In this document: positions 1 through 11,947 of the stretch, piece after piece
How positions within the stretch are numbered: the first letter of the stretch is position 1
Layout: the number at the start of each line of letters is the position of its first letter
From: CAWKKW01 sp963850345
GTDB lineage: Bacteria; Acidobacteriota; Terriglobia; Terriglobales; Acidobacteriaceae
Direction of reading: 5' to 3'
NCBI GenBank assembly: GCA_963850345.1
Contig: CAWKKW010000002.1
Span: 992,001 to 1,056,000, forward strand
Length of the DNA: 64,000 nt
The notes under the pieces: generated by a model
What the model was told of the DNA's origin: nothing
Databases searched by the model: none
What the model saw: only the letters and a program-made list of their open reading frames with translations
Translations under genes and position numbers: made by a program

Positions 1-1
1 G

Positions 2-946
2 ATGGCAGTCTCGACCATGAAGCATGGCAAGCATGCCGCGGTCGAAGTGCCGGCCGCAACTACAGTCGAAGACTGCTGGAAGCTCGTCAACACATCAGAG
101 GAGACGCGCCGCCACTGCATCATGCTCGAGAACTGCTGTTACGGGTACAACGAAACGCTGATTCTTCGCATGGTGCACGATGGCCTCTTCGGCGATCTGC
201 TGTATGGTGAGGGCGCCTACATTCACGATCTGCGGGAGGAGATTTTTTCAAACAAGGGCGAGGGACTCTGGAGACGCACGGTCCACACGCAGCGCAATGG
301 CAACCTATACCCGACTCATGGGCTGGGGCCCGTCGCGAATTACATGGGCATTCAGCGCGGTGACAGATTCGACTACATCGTCTCGATGAGTACACCGCAG
401 CGCGGCCTGGATGCGTACCGCAAGGCGCATGTCCCGCCGTCTGATCCTAAGTGGTCCGAGCACTACATTACCGGCGATATGAACACATCTCTCATCAAGA
501 CTGCTAAGGGCCTGACGATTACCCTCAAGCACGATACCTCCAATCCACATCCCTATGACCGCATCAATGTGGTCGCCGGCACGAAGGGCGTCTTCGCCGA
601 CTATCCTCCGCGAATTTACTTTGATGGTCAGGCTGGTGATGAAGAATGGGGAAGCATCGATAAGTGGAAGGAGTATCAGCATCCACTGTGGAAGCAGGAA
701 GGCGAGATTGCGAAGAAGCTAGGTGGACACGGCGGGATGGATTACATCATGCTCTATCGGCTTTTGCAGTGCATGCGCCACGGCCTGGCTCCCGATCTGG
801 ATGTCTATGATGCCGCAGCGTGGTCCGCTCCCGGACCGTTAAGCAAGCTTTCAGTCGCGAACGGCAGTGCTCCAGCCAAGTTCCCCGATTTCACACGTGG
901 TCACTGGGAGAAACGCACGGCGTCTGCGTTAGCCGTCCAGACATAG
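2..946 (+). CDS. GH109-type Gfo/Idh/MocA family protein, 3' part
   Basis: This is the C-terminal ~314 residues of a Gfo/Idh/MocA-fold protein; the open frame runs off the left edge, so the N-terminal NAD-binding domain is mostly missing and the ATG at position 2 is probably internal. Near the left end is the end of the Rossmann domain (MKHGKHAAVEVPAA), then the family segment MLENCCYGYNE and a YPTHGLGPVA motif. These resemble glycoside hydrolase family 109 (NAD-dependent alpha-N-acetylgalactosaminidase). In that family the Tyr/His of the YPTHG region line the active site. No signal peptide can be judged. It sits a few kb upstream of a rhamnose-degradation module, which fits polysaccharide use, but there is no operon link. 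A plain oxidoreductase of the same fold is the alternative. Confidence 0.8.
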   Translation: MAVSTMKHGKHAAVEVPAATTVEDCWKLVNTSEETRRHCIMLENCCYGYNETLILRMVHDGLFGDLLYGEGAYIHDLREEIFSNKGEGLWRRTVHTQRNGNLYPTHGLGPVANYMGIQRGDRFDYIVSMSTPQRGLDAYRKAHVPPSDPKWSEHYITGDMNTSLIKTAKGLTITLKHDTSNPHPYDRINVVAGTKGVFADYPPRIYFDGQAGDEEWGSIDKWKEYQHPLWKQEGEIAKKLGGHGGMDYIMLYRLLQCMRHGLAPDLDVYDAAAWSAPGPLSKLSVANGSAPAKFPDFTRGHWEKRTASALAVQT

Positions 947-1001
947 CAAAGACGCGGCGCCGCAGTCTCACCATAACCAGGCCGGTTTGCAGATCCGGAT
1001 C

Positions 1002-1733
1002 TTAGACAATTGTGAGGATGGCACGGCCCAGAGCGCCGGTCAGTGAACCTTGCATCGTCAAGGCAACATCGCGCGACGGACCTGCAAGACTACGCAGGTG
1101 ATCGGCGAAGTTCCACGCGAGTTCGCGCGCGCTGCAGATGTTCCAAAAAGCGAGCAGGCGACCGATTTTGCCGGTGTCTTCTGCTACTACTCCCAGCGTA
1201 TCGGCTGCAAGCATGGTGAGGGCAGAGGGCATCACTGAATTGAGCAGTTCATTGATGGATTGATAGTCGGCAAATTCGGGTCCGCCTGGAGCAGGAACAA
1301 GATTCAACTGCAGGTTTGTAGCCAGCAGCGCCAGGGCGAGGTCGTGATTGATGTGTGCATTCATGCCAGCGACTGCGAACTGAATGCGATCGATACCGGC
1401 CTGATAGCGCGCCTGAAAAAGCACGTTCCAGGCTGATGGCACCTGCCGCCCCGCGATGTAGTCAGCAACCGCACCGAAATAGAAGCCGGCGAAGACGACA
1501 TCGAGACGACTGAGCCATTCCGGGTTCTGCCACCTTCCATTCGGTGGATGTAGATCCACCTGTTGCGTGACCATGAGATAGAGCTGGTTAAACCACTTAA
1601 GGCCATCTGTCGGCGGCAGCAGGGCGTCGAGAGCCTGCATTCTCTCGATCACCTCGGCGATGGTGGAGGGATCCGCTGCGCTTACTAGATCATAGAGCGG
1701 TCGATCGGCAGGCGATGTCTGGGTTGAATTCAT
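1002..1733 (-). CDS. DUF5995 family protein
   Basis: A 243-residue soluble protein resembling the DUF5995 family, whose function is unknown. Recognisable segments are GLKWFNQLYLMVT near residue 50, SRLDVVFAGFYF near 80, and QFAVAGMNAHINHDLALAL near 115-135. The AGMNAHINHDL stretch, with two close His and an Asp, looks like a conserved metal or catalytic site, but this is inference. I chose the ATG at 1733 over the GTG two codons upstream because GAGAG lies about 5 nt before it. No signal peptide or membrane segment is visible. It is a single gene converging on the GH109-type gene. Confidence 0.75.
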   Translation of the reverse strand: MNSTQTSPADRPLYDLVSAADPSTIAEVIERMQALDALLPPTDGLKWFNQLYLMVTQQVDLHPPNGRWQNPEWLSRLDVVFAGFYFGAVADYIAGRQVPSAWNVLFQARYQAGIDRIQFAVAGMNAHINHDLALALLATNLQLNLVPAPGGPEFADYQSINELLNSVMPSALTMLAADTLGVVAEDTGKIGRLLAFWNICSARELAWNFADHLRSLAGPSRDVALTMQGSLTGALGRAILTIV

Positions 1734-1917
1734 CAGCACTCTCGGTGATTGCCAGAAGTATATGCGATGCGCGTGGCCAGTCTACTTTGACTTAAGCCAG
1801 TCTTGCGCCACAAGCAGGCGAGTCACCGCGGCTCCGGACGATCCGGTAAGAGAGAGCGAGTTTTCGCCCCACTCTTGGCGCAGGTGAAACTAACTTCGCT
1901 CGGCCTTGCCGACCGAA

Positions 1918-2634
1918 TCAGGGCTGAGGTGTAAGTGAGAGGCCAAGTTGGCTCTCGGTCATCGGAGCAGCCAGTTCCGGCGAATCGTTGCGCACGTTGC
2001 CCACCTCGGGGCGCACCTTCCAGATCTCCATTTCGTCTGCAGAATAAGGCCGCAGCAAGTCGACGGGGAGTTGCGCTGGATCGGCGGGAGCAAGCCAACG
2101 TGCATAGTCCTTAGGCGCAAGAATCACGGGCATGCGGTCGTGGACTGAGGCAGTAAGTTCATTCGGATCGGTTGTGAGTATGGTGTAGGTCTCAAGAGGC
2201 TGGCCGGTAGCTTTGTCTGTCCATCGATCCCAAAGACCCGCGAACGCAAAGTTAGGCCGCGTCTTCAATGCAATGGCGTACGGCTGCTTGGTCTTGGCGC
2301 TGATCTTTTGCCATTCGTAAAAACCACTCGCGGGAACGAGGCAGCGGCGACGCCGAAAGGCCTCGCGAAATATGGGACTGGTGGTGACAGTCTCGCTCTT
2401 GGCGTTGATGGTGGAGTAGCCGATCTTTGCGTTCTTGCTCCAGTAGGGGATGAACCCCCAACGCATCAGGACGAGTTCCCGGTGGTCGGTCTCGCGGTCG
2501 AGGCGCACCACAGGCTGACTGGTCTGCGGAGCGACGTTGTAGCTGGGAGCAACTACTAGCAGGTCCTCAGGTTCAATATCGAACCATTCTGCGACCTTCT
2601 CAGCGCTGCCCTTCTGAATGTATCTGCCACACAT
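1918..2634 (-). CDS. SOS response-associated peptidase (SRAP/YedK/HMCES family)
   Basis: A 238-residue SRAP-domain protein. Members of this family attach their Cys2 covalently to abasic sites in single-stranded DNA and protect them. The start is set at 2634 because that gives MCGRYIQKG, placing the catalytic Cys at position 2 after Met removal; the longer frame upstream would bury it. Other family features are the SYNVAPQT segment (active-site Asn), LMRWGFIPYWSKN, INAKSETV, the RRCLVPASGFYEW block (with the active-site Glu) and a late LTASVHDRMPVIL segment with the conserved His. The length is typical. It stands alone, downstream of and co-oriented with a tRNA gene. Confidence 0.93.
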   Translation of the reverse strand: MCGRYIQKGSAEKVAEWFDIEPEDLLVVAPSYNVAPQTSQPVVRLDRETDHRELVLMRWGFIPYWSKNAKIGYSTINAKSETVTTSPIFREAFRRRRCLVPASGFYEWQKISAKTKQPYAIALKTRPNFAFAGLWDRWTDKATGQPLETYTILTTDPNELTASVHDRMPVILAPKDYARWLAPADPAQLPVDLLRPYSADEMEIWKVRPEVGNVRNDSPELAAPMTESQLGLSLTPQP

Positions 2635-2696
2635 GCCTGATCGATTTCCCGTCGCGAGCGGTGTTGATTCTGTGATCCGAGCAGCTTTCAAAATGA

Positions 2697-2772
2697 TGGT
2701 GGACGCGGGTGGAATCGAACCACCAACCTGTCGATTAAGAGTCGAATGCTCTGCCAGTTGAGCTACGCGTCC
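2697..2772 (-). tRNA. tRNA-Lys (anticodon CTT)
   Basis: Read on the minus strand this is a 76-nt cloverleaf: acceptor GGACGCG pairs with CGCGTCC, followed by discriminator A and an encoded CCA (2697-2699). The anticodon loop is CTCTTAA, giving anticodon CTT, and the T-loop GTTCGATTC is present. The identity follows from the anticodon. No integrase gene or duplicated 3' end was seen nearby, so there is no sign that it serves as an attachment site. Confidence 0.96.
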
Positions 2773-2948
2773 AGGTGGGAGTCAGCCTCGAGGGCCGGCA
2801 ATTTTGATACTTCACTGCAGGGGAGAATCGTGGTCGTCTTTCTGACCACGCTCGAATAAAAATATATCACACAGCGCCGGTGAGGCTGGCACCTCTACGC
2901 TCAGCGGGAACCGCACCCTGCAGCTTGCATTCGCACCGCCTCGCGCCA

Positions 2949-3427
2949 TCAGGTTAGAAAGTACACGGCGGCCAGATTCGCAACAAGGATGACTGCGAGG
3001 ACGGCCAAGACTGTCAGGGTTTGTCTGCTTGCGCGGGGCATCCATTTGATGGCGAAGTACGCTGCGACCGGCAGCTGGCCTGCCATGAGGATCTGCCAGG
3101 TGTGAGCGGCCGCGCCCTCGTCCGCCTGGTGCACCGCTCCAAACATCGCAAAGTGACCCAGCACGACGGCTAGGCGGTCACAGACATTGCTAGAGGCACC
3201 AGCGCGCTTGGTTTCCGGGCGAGGGCGACTACAGACGAAGCATAGGCATTCACGGGCAGACCTCCAATCAAGATGACGTACTCACGCATTGCAGAGAAGA
3301 TGACTTCGGCCCACGCACGCAGACCGCCGGGGCTCGCTTCAAGTAGAAGTTCGAATTCCTCACCGTAACGCTCTCGCCACCGACGCGGGTAGAGCTTCAG
3401 CAGTAGGCGTACGCTGCTCCGATTCAT
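2949..3427 (-). pseudogene. small membrane protein split by a 1-base frameshift
   Basis: Two adjacent frames read as one protein. Frame one (3427-3170, 85 aa) starts MNRSSVRLLLKLYPRRWR and holds the YPRRWRERYGEEF motif common in small genes that follow PadR regulators; it stops at PLAMSVTA. The second frame (to 2949, nominal GTG start at 3164) continues as LAVVLGHFAMFGAVHQADEG and contains two hydrophobic segments. Inserting one base just before the TAG at about 3172 joins them as ...SVTALAVVLGHF..., giving a ~160-residue protein with about three membrane segments. Its start codon overlaps the expected end of the PadR gene (ATGA at 3424-3427), so the two were a coupled regulator/membrane pair. 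Whether the deletion is real or a sequencing error cannot be told here. Confidence 0.6.
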
Positions 3428-3761
3428 AGAGCCTCCAGCCTCTCCAGCCCGCTCGGGAGAAGCGATGCAGCGTGTTCAGCTTTGCGCGCAACACTTGCAG
3501 CCCTTCCGGCGTGATGCGATAGGGCCTCCGCCGCTCTTCGGGAGGAAGTGGCTCGATCCAGCCCTGCTGCTCGAGACGGGTGATGGCTCCGTACAGGGTT
3601 CCTGGACCAAGACGCGTGTGACAAAGGGAAGCTATGTCTTCAATCATGGCGTCCCCTTGTTTTGGACCGCTGGAAAGGCTGGCCAGCACCAGGAGCGGCG
3701 GGTCAGAGTAATGACCCAGATCTTCATGTGTCTCGCTTACTTCGTGGCGCGTACTACGCAT
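3360..3761 (-). CDS. PadR family transcriptional regulator (C-terminus probably frameshifted)
   Basis: A PadR-type winged-helix repressor. Visible are DLGHYSDPPLLVLASL (helix 1), MIEDIASL, the hallmark RLGPGTLYGAITRLEQQGWI (recognition helix and start of the wing) and RRRPYRITPEG. As read, the protein runs 34 residues into the next gene. Shifting by one base near 3455-3460 instead gives SGLERLEAL and a TGA that overlaps the ATG of the next gene, the usual arrangement. I infer a 1-base deletion in the GGGC run there, so the intact gene would end at 3424. The start is uncertain: the in-frame ATG at 3761 lies inside a palindrome, and an out-of-frame ATG lies just before DLGHYSD, so a second lost base near the N-terminus is possible. 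Confidence 0.7.
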   Translation of the reverse strand: MRSTRHEVSETHEDLGHYSDPPLLVLASLSSGPKQGDAMIEDIASLCHTRLGPGTLYGAITRLEQQGWIEPLPPEERRRPYRITPEGLQVLRAKLNTLHRFSRAGWRGWRLYESEQRTPTAEALPASVARALR

Positions 3762-3769
3762 AACGTAGT
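3753..3769. promoter_or_regulatory. inverted repeat at PadR gene start, possible autoregulatory operator
   Basis: ACTACG-CATAA-CGTAGT is a perfect 6-bp inverted repeat with a 5-nt spacer, placed at the 5' end of the PadR gene. PadR proteins usually repress their own promoters by binding such dyads. The role is inferred from position and symmetry only. Confidence 0.4.
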
Positions 3770-4037
3770 TATTGCACGTTGCTCCCGCCGGGGCAAGAGA
3801 AATTGCTTGGTTCCTATTTCCGCTCTGGAAACTGAGCAATTCGGTGCCTGGTCCGGAGCAAGGATAATTCATTAGAGAAATAATTCACGTTGACATGGAT
3901 GCTGATCGATCCATATAGTTCGGCTGGTCCGCTGGTGCACGCGCGGACTTGCGTCGATTTGAGAGTCGATCTGCTCGTGCTTTCGCCGAGGCCATCGATG
4001 TGATCAGGAAACTTCAACCAATAGGGAGACGGAAAGA

Positions 4038-7430
<3,393 letters not shown>

Positions 7431-7568
7431 TCTCTCCATCAGCAGACGCGAGAAACAATGATCCGGTATTGCAAGGGTTCAAGTAAGTTCGCTAGAGTAG
7501 GGGCGCACTTACTTGGGCCTGCAGCGCCGTAGCATTTCGGCAGTCAGGAAAAGGAGTACGTCGCTACA

Positions 7569-8891
7569 ATGAAGGATGACGTGCTCGCTCGAGCGATCTC
7601 TCACGCGCGTCGCCGTTTACTTCCCTTTCTCTTGCTGATGTACATCGTGGCATTTCTCGATCGCGCGAATATTGGGTTCGCGAAGCAGACATTCCAACGC
7701 TCAACCGGCATCTCGGATGCGGCGTTCGCATTGGGAGCTGGGCTGTTTTTTCTCAGCTACGCATTGTTTGAAATCCCCAGCAATCTCATCCTGCAACGAG
7801 TGGGCGGACGAATCTGGATGTCCCGCATCATGGTCAGCTGGGGCATCGTTTCTGTTGGAATGATGTTCGCGCGTGGCCCCGTCTCTTACTACGTCTTACG
7901 TCTCCTGCTGGGATTCGCAGAGGCGGGCTTCTTCCCTGGCGTCATCCTCTATCTCACTTACTGGTTTCCAAATCGAGCGCGGACACAGATACTCGGGCAA
8001 TTTTATTTTGGAGCGCCGCTTGCGTTGATCTTCGGAGGCCCACTCTCGGGATTGCTGCTAGAGATGCCGAAAGTTGCAGGGCTGCTTGGCTGGCAGTGGA
8101 TGTTCCTGGTAGAGGGAACGATGGCGGTTCTCGTCGGCTTTTGGGCATTCTGGTTTCTCACCGCTCGACCGGCGGATGCGAGCTGGCTGTCCAACGAAGA
8201 GAGGGCGGCGCTTCAATCCGTACTGGAGGCGGAGGAGCAGACGAGGACCTCGCACGGACCCTCCTCCCTCGGTAGCGCACTTCGAGATCCTAGCGTGATT
8301 CATTTCTCTGGAATCTATTTTCTGATTCAGCTGAGTGTGTATGGGGTCGTGTTTTACCTGCCAAGCGAAGTGTCGACAGCAGTGGGCAAATCGGTCGAGA
8401 TGGAAGTCGGTCTCATCGCTGCGATCCCCTGGATCTGTGCGCTGGCAGCGGTTATTGGGATCCCGCGGCTTGGCGACAGTCTCAATCGGCATCGAATCGT
8501 CGCAGCCATGGTCCTATTTGTCTCCGGCCTTGCAAGTGCACTGTTCCTCCTACCGAATGGGGTGACAGCTCTCGTCGCGCTCTGCGTAGCAGCGTCTGGC
8601 TTTATTGGTGTCCAGCCGCTGTTCTGGCGCTTTCCCACGAACTATCTTGCAGGCCGCGCCGCGGCTGGAGGCATCGCTGTCATCAATGCTGTCGGCGCAC
8701 TCGGCGGATTCGTCGCACCGAATATCAAGGTCTGGGCAGATCATCGGTTCGGCTTCCCGTCTGCGGGCCTGTACCTGCTGTCCGGCCTGACAGTCGTTGC
8801 CGCCGGGCTAGTGTGGATGATTAGGGAGGACTGGTCCAATGCCTCCCATCAGCTGAGTGCAGCCACGGCGCGTGCGCCGAAGGGAGTTTGA
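7569..8891 (+). CDS. MFS transporter, anion:cation symporter type
   Basis: A 440-residue, 12-helix major facilitator protein. The N-terminus reads RRRLLPFLLLMYIVAFLDRANIGFA, the signature of the anion:cation symporter family that carries hexuronates, tartrate and sugar acids. The loop-2/3 motif (GGRIWMSRIMVSWG) and the helix-5 motif (GPLSGLLL) are present. It ends 3 nt before the rhamnonate dehydratase gene, so the two are surely co-transcribed. A sugar-acid substrate such as L-rhamnonate, or L-rhamnose itself, is inferred from that linkage. A ribosome site AAAGGAG lies about 12 nt upstream, slightly far. Confidence 0.85.
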   Translation: MKDDVLARAISHARRRLLPFLLLMYIVAFLDRANIGFAKQTFQRSTGISDAAFALGAGLFFLSYALFEIPSNLILQRVGGRIWMSRIMVSWGIVSVGMMFARGPVSYYVLRLLLGFAEAGFFPGVILYLTYWFPNRARTQILGQFYFGAPLALIFGGPLSGLLLEMPKVAGLLGWQWMFLVEGTMAVLVGFWAFWFLTARPADASWLSNEERAALQSVLEAEEQTRTSHGPSSLGSALRDPSVIHFSGIYFLIQLSVYGVVFYLPSEVSTAVGKSVEMEVGLIAAIPWICALAAVIGIPRLGDSLNRHRIVAAMVLFVSGLASALFLLPNGVTALVALCVAASGFIGVQPLFWRFPTNYLAGRAAAGGIAVINAVGALGGFVAPNIKVWADHRFGFPSAGLYLLSGLTVVAAGLVWMIREDWSNASHQLSAATARAPKGV

Positions 8892-8894
8892 CCG

Positions 8895-10085
8895 ATGTCA
8901 GACGATACCATTCGCCAGGTGCGAGCCTTTGTTTTTCGGGGTGGCGGAGGAGACTACCACGATCAAGGTTCGGACCATTGGATTGACGACCACATCGCGA
9001 CGCCAATGGCGAAGTACCCTGCGTATCGCAGCAGTCGCCAGTCGTTCGGGTTAAATGTATTGGGAACGCTCGTGGTTGAAATTGAAGCTGTGAGCGGCAC
9101 GGTTGGATTCGCAGTGAGTACTGGCGGCGAGCCCGGCGCATGGATCGTGGAGATGCACCTGGCGCGCTTCCTTGAAGGCGCGAAGGTAAGAGACATCGAG
9201 AAAATATGGGATCAGATGTATCTCTCAACTCTTTACTACGGCCGTAAAGGCATCGTGATGAATGCGATCAGCTGTGTCGATCTTGCGCTTTGGGATCTAC
9301 TCGGCAAGCTGCGCGAGGAGCCGGTTCATCATCTGCTTGGCGGGGCCGTGCGCGACGAACTGATCTTCTACGCGACCGGCTCTCGTCCTGACTTGGCGAA
9401 GGAGATGGGCTTCATCGGAGGAAAGCTGCCGCTGCATCACGGGCCAGCGGAAGGCGAGGAGGGGTTCAAGAAGAATATCTCCCTGCTCGCCGAGATGCGC
9501 TCTATAGCTGGCGATGATTTCTGGTTGATGTACGACTGCTGGATGAGCCTCGACCTGAACTATGCGATTCGGCTCGCCCACGCGGCGCAACCGTATGGGC
9601 TTAAGTGGATCGAAGAGGCGTTGCTGCCCGATGACTATTGGGGTTATGCCGAGCTGAAACGCAATGTTCCCCCAGGCATGCTGGTGAGCACGGGGGAGCA
9701 CGAGGCGACACGCTGGGGTTTTAGGATGCTGCTGGAAATGGAGTGCGCCGATATTGTTCAGCCCGATGTAGGCTGGTGTGGCGGAATTACAGAGCTCATC
9801 AAGATATCAGCGCTCGCGGACGCACGAGGTGTTCTGGTGGTGCCACATGGATCGAGCGTGTACAGCTATGAGTTTGTCGTCACCAGGCACAACAGTCCGT
9901 TCTCGGAGTTTCTGATGATGGCTCCGAAGGCCGACGAGGTCATCCCTATGTTCGCACCGCTCTTGCTCGACGAGCCCGTGCCAGTAAACGGACGATTGAA
10001 GTTGCAGGACCGGCCGGGATTTGGCGTGCGGTTGAACCCTGACTGCAAACTGCACCGGCCCTTCCAACATCCTGATCGTTCCTAA
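8895..10085 (+). CDS. rhmD: L-rhamnonate dehydratase
   Basis: A 396-residue enolase-superfamily enzyme converting L-rhamnonate to 2-keto-3-deoxy-L-rhamnonate, the second committed step of the non-phosphorylated rhamnose pathway. It tracks the enterobacterial RhmD sequence closely: GGGDYHDQGSDHWIDDHIA (20-35), SRQSFGLNVLGTLVVE, NAISCVDLALWDL, GGAVRDELIFYATGSRPDLAKEMGFIGGK. Metal ligands are seen at Asp214 (YDCWMS), Glu240 (KWIEEA) and Glu268 (STGEHE), with His269 and catalytic His318 (VPHGSS). Length is normal. It is coupled to the upstream transporter gene and followed by a probable lactonase/amidohydrolase. Confidence 0.95.
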   Translation: MSDDTIRQVRAFVFRGGGGDYHDQGSDHWIDDHIATPMAKYPAYRSSRQSFGLNVLGTLVVEIEAVSGTVGFAVSTGGEPGAWIVEMHLARFLEGAKVRDIEKIWDQMYLSTLYYGRKGIVMNAISCVDLALWDLLGKLREEPVHHLLGGAVRDELIFYATGSRPDLAKEMGFIGGKLPLHHGPAEGEEGFKKNISLLAEMRSIAGDDFWLMYDCWMSLDLNYAIRLAHAAQPYGLKWIEEALLPDDYWGYAELKRNVPPGMLVSTGEHEATRWGFRMLLEMECADIVQPDVGWCGGITELIKISALADARGVLVVPHGSSVYSYEFVVTRHNSPFSEFLMMAPKADEVIPMFAPLLLDEPVPVNGRLKLQDRPGFGVRLNPDCKLHRPFQHPDRS

Positions 10086-10144
10086 ACAGCGATGCAGCAA
10101 ATTGGCGACGCAGTCAGCATGTACCTACTAGAGAAGGATTGCTT

Positions 10145-11128
10145 ATGCAGAGACGCACCTTGTTAAAATCCGCAACCGCTTTGGCGATTGGCGTAGCAGT
10201 CGAGCCCATACTCAATGCGATGAGCACATCCACGCCGGTCATCGACGCGCATATCCATCTCTTCGACCCGACGCGTCCGGGAGGCGTACCCTGGCCGAAG
10301 CCGACGGATACAGCGCTGTATCACCCTGCGCTACCGCCGCGCTACACAAAGCTCGCACGGCCACATGGAGTGGTGGGAGCCATTGCGATCGAGTGCAGTT
10401 CCTGGCTCGCCGATAACTTCTGGCTGCTCGATGTCGTCGAGAAGAACTCCATCATCCTGGGACTCATCGGCGACCTGCTTCCCGACGCTCCCGATTTTGC
10501 AGCGACTCTGGATCAACTGCATCGCAGCCCGCTCTTCCTTGGCATCCGCTATGGCAATCTGTGGGATCGGGATCTCGGCGCGGCAACCCAGAAACCGGAG
10601 TTCGTCTCCGGGCTCAAGCTGCTCGCGCAGGCTGGATTGGTGCTGGAGACTGCAAATCCTGACCCTACGCTCATGGCGGCCGTGCTGCAGGTATCCGACC
10701 GCGTTCCGGAATTGCGCATCGTTCTCGATCATCTTCCGCACGCCGATGTTCCAGCCGAACCCGCAGCTCGCAAGAGCTACGAGGGGAACCTGCACGAACT
10801 CTCGCAGCGAAAGAACATCTTCGTCAAAGGATCGGAGATCGTGCGCCAAGTCAACGGACGACTGATGGTCGACACGGCGTACTACAAGGCCGCACTCGAT
10901 GCGCTCTGGGACCTGTTCGGCGAAGACCGCATCTTTTTCGGTAGCGATTGGCCCAACAGCGATTCGGTCGCTGACTACGGGTCGACCTTCGGTGTCGCGC
11001 AACAATACATCGCGACACGCACTGCCGCGGCGCAACAGAAGTACTATTGGAAGAATTCCATTCAGGTTTACAACTGGCGGGCGCGAACACCTGAGCAGGC
11101 GCGGCTGCGACATGCATCGACAACGTAA
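10145..11128 (+). CDS. Tat-exported amidohydrolase family 2, probable sugar lactonase
   Basis: A 327-residue TIM-barrel amidohydrolase. The start at 10145 gives MQRRTLLKSATALAIG, a Tat-type leader, and has AGAAGGA 6-7 nt upstream; the longer TTG frame adds only two residues. Metal-binding features are DAHIHLFDP (HxH), a mid-protein His in LDHLPHAD and the terminal Asp in FFGSDWPNS. The family contains L-rhamnono- and L-fucono-1,4-lactonases and related decarboxylases. Position after rhmD suggests hydrolysis of L-rhamnono-gamma-lactone, the step before the dehydratase, though a Tat leader would place it outside the cytoplasm. L-rhamnose dehydrogenase and the keto-acid aldolase of the pathway are not in the window. 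Confidence 0.82.
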   Translation: MQRRTLLKSATALAIGVAVEPILNAMSTSTPVIDAHIHLFDPTRPGGVPWPKPTDTALYHPALPPRYTKLARPHGVVGAIAIECSSWLADNFWLLDVVEKNSIILGLIGDLLPDAPDFAATLDQLHRSPLFLGIRYGNLWDRDLGAATQKPEFVSGLKLLAQAGLVLETANPDPTLMAAVLQVSDRVPELRIVLDHLPHADVPAEPAARKSYEGNLHELSQRKNIFVKGSEIVRQVNGRLMVDTAYYKAALDALWDLFGEDRIFFGSDWPNSDSVADYGSTFGVAQQYIATRTAAAQQKYYWKNSIQVYNWRARTPEQARLRHASTT

Positions 11129-11235
11129 CTGAGCGCCGGTTGGAAGAGCCGGGGTTGACTTCCAGCGGGCGCAGGCGCATATTCGGGCAAAGTCATGGCA
11201 AAAACGGAGTCCAAGCGGCCCAGGCGCCCATTACT

Positions 11236-11862
11236 ATGAGTGACCACCCTTCTCCGTCTCGTCTGGAATCGTTCTCTGACGGTGTGATCGCCGTCGTCAT
11301 CACGATCATGGTGCTGGATTTCAAGCTCCCGCACAATCCCAGACCCTCTGCCTTCACTGCCACCGTGCTGCCAACACTCGCTGTCTATCTGCTGTCGTTC
11401 ACCTTCACCGGCATCTACTGGATCAACCACCATCACCTGGTTCACCGGCTCAAGCGCGTCGACGCTCCCATTCTTTACGCGAATCTCTTCTTCCTCTTCT
11501 GCCTTTCGCTGCTGCCCTTCGCGACGAGTTATGCGCTGGACGAGAGATTCAATTCATTCTCAGTCGCCGTGTATGCCTGTTCCATGTTTCTCAGCGGTGC
11601 CGGCTTCACTCTACTGTCAGTTGCGATCACCCATCACTTCATGCGCACCGGGCTTGCGAATCCTTCCAACACGGCCGTTCAAAAGGCTGAATGGCGAAAG
11701 ACTCTTCTCAGCCTTGCGCTCTATGCCTTAGCGGTTCCGCTCGCATACTGGCACCCACTGGTTGCAGCCGCCGATCTCGCGCTGGTGACTCCTCTTTGGA
11801 TCATTCCCGGTTTTCTGCTTCCGCAAACGCGAGAGGGCGATCCTCCGCCTCCCATTGGTTAG
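11236..11862 (+). CDS. TMEM175-like potassium channel protein (DUF1211)
   Basis: A 208-residue membrane protein with about six hydrophobic segments. The first helix carries the family hallmark FSD (RLESFSDGVIAVVITIMVLD), and YWINHHHLVHRLK follows helix 3. Bacterial members are weakly selective potassium channels forming tetramers. The start at 11236 gives MSDHPSPSRLESFSDG, a normal N-terminus; the longer frame upstream lacks a ribosome site. It is a single gene with no evident link to the rhamnose module. Confidence 0.85.
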   Translation: MSDHPSPSRLESFSDGVIAVVITIMVLDFKLPHNPRPSAFTATVLPTLAVYLLSFTFTGIYWINHHHLVHRLKRVDAPILYANLFFLFCLSLLPFATSYALDERFNSFSVAVYACSMFLSGAGFTLLSVAITHHFMRTGLANPSNTAVQKAEWRKTLLSLALYALAVPLAYWHPLVAAADLALVTPLWIIPGFLLPQTREGDPPPPIG

Positions 11863-11947
11863 CGCAACCGATTTGGAAGACACCCTTCATCGCAAAGTGG
11901 ATCAGGCGCGGACTATCAGTGTAGGCCATGCCAATTGTGGCCGGGAT

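Noticed and set aside
2697..2772. tRNA-Lys as an integration site for an accessory island
   Set aside because: No integrase, no duplicated tRNA 3' end and no change in gene style on either side.
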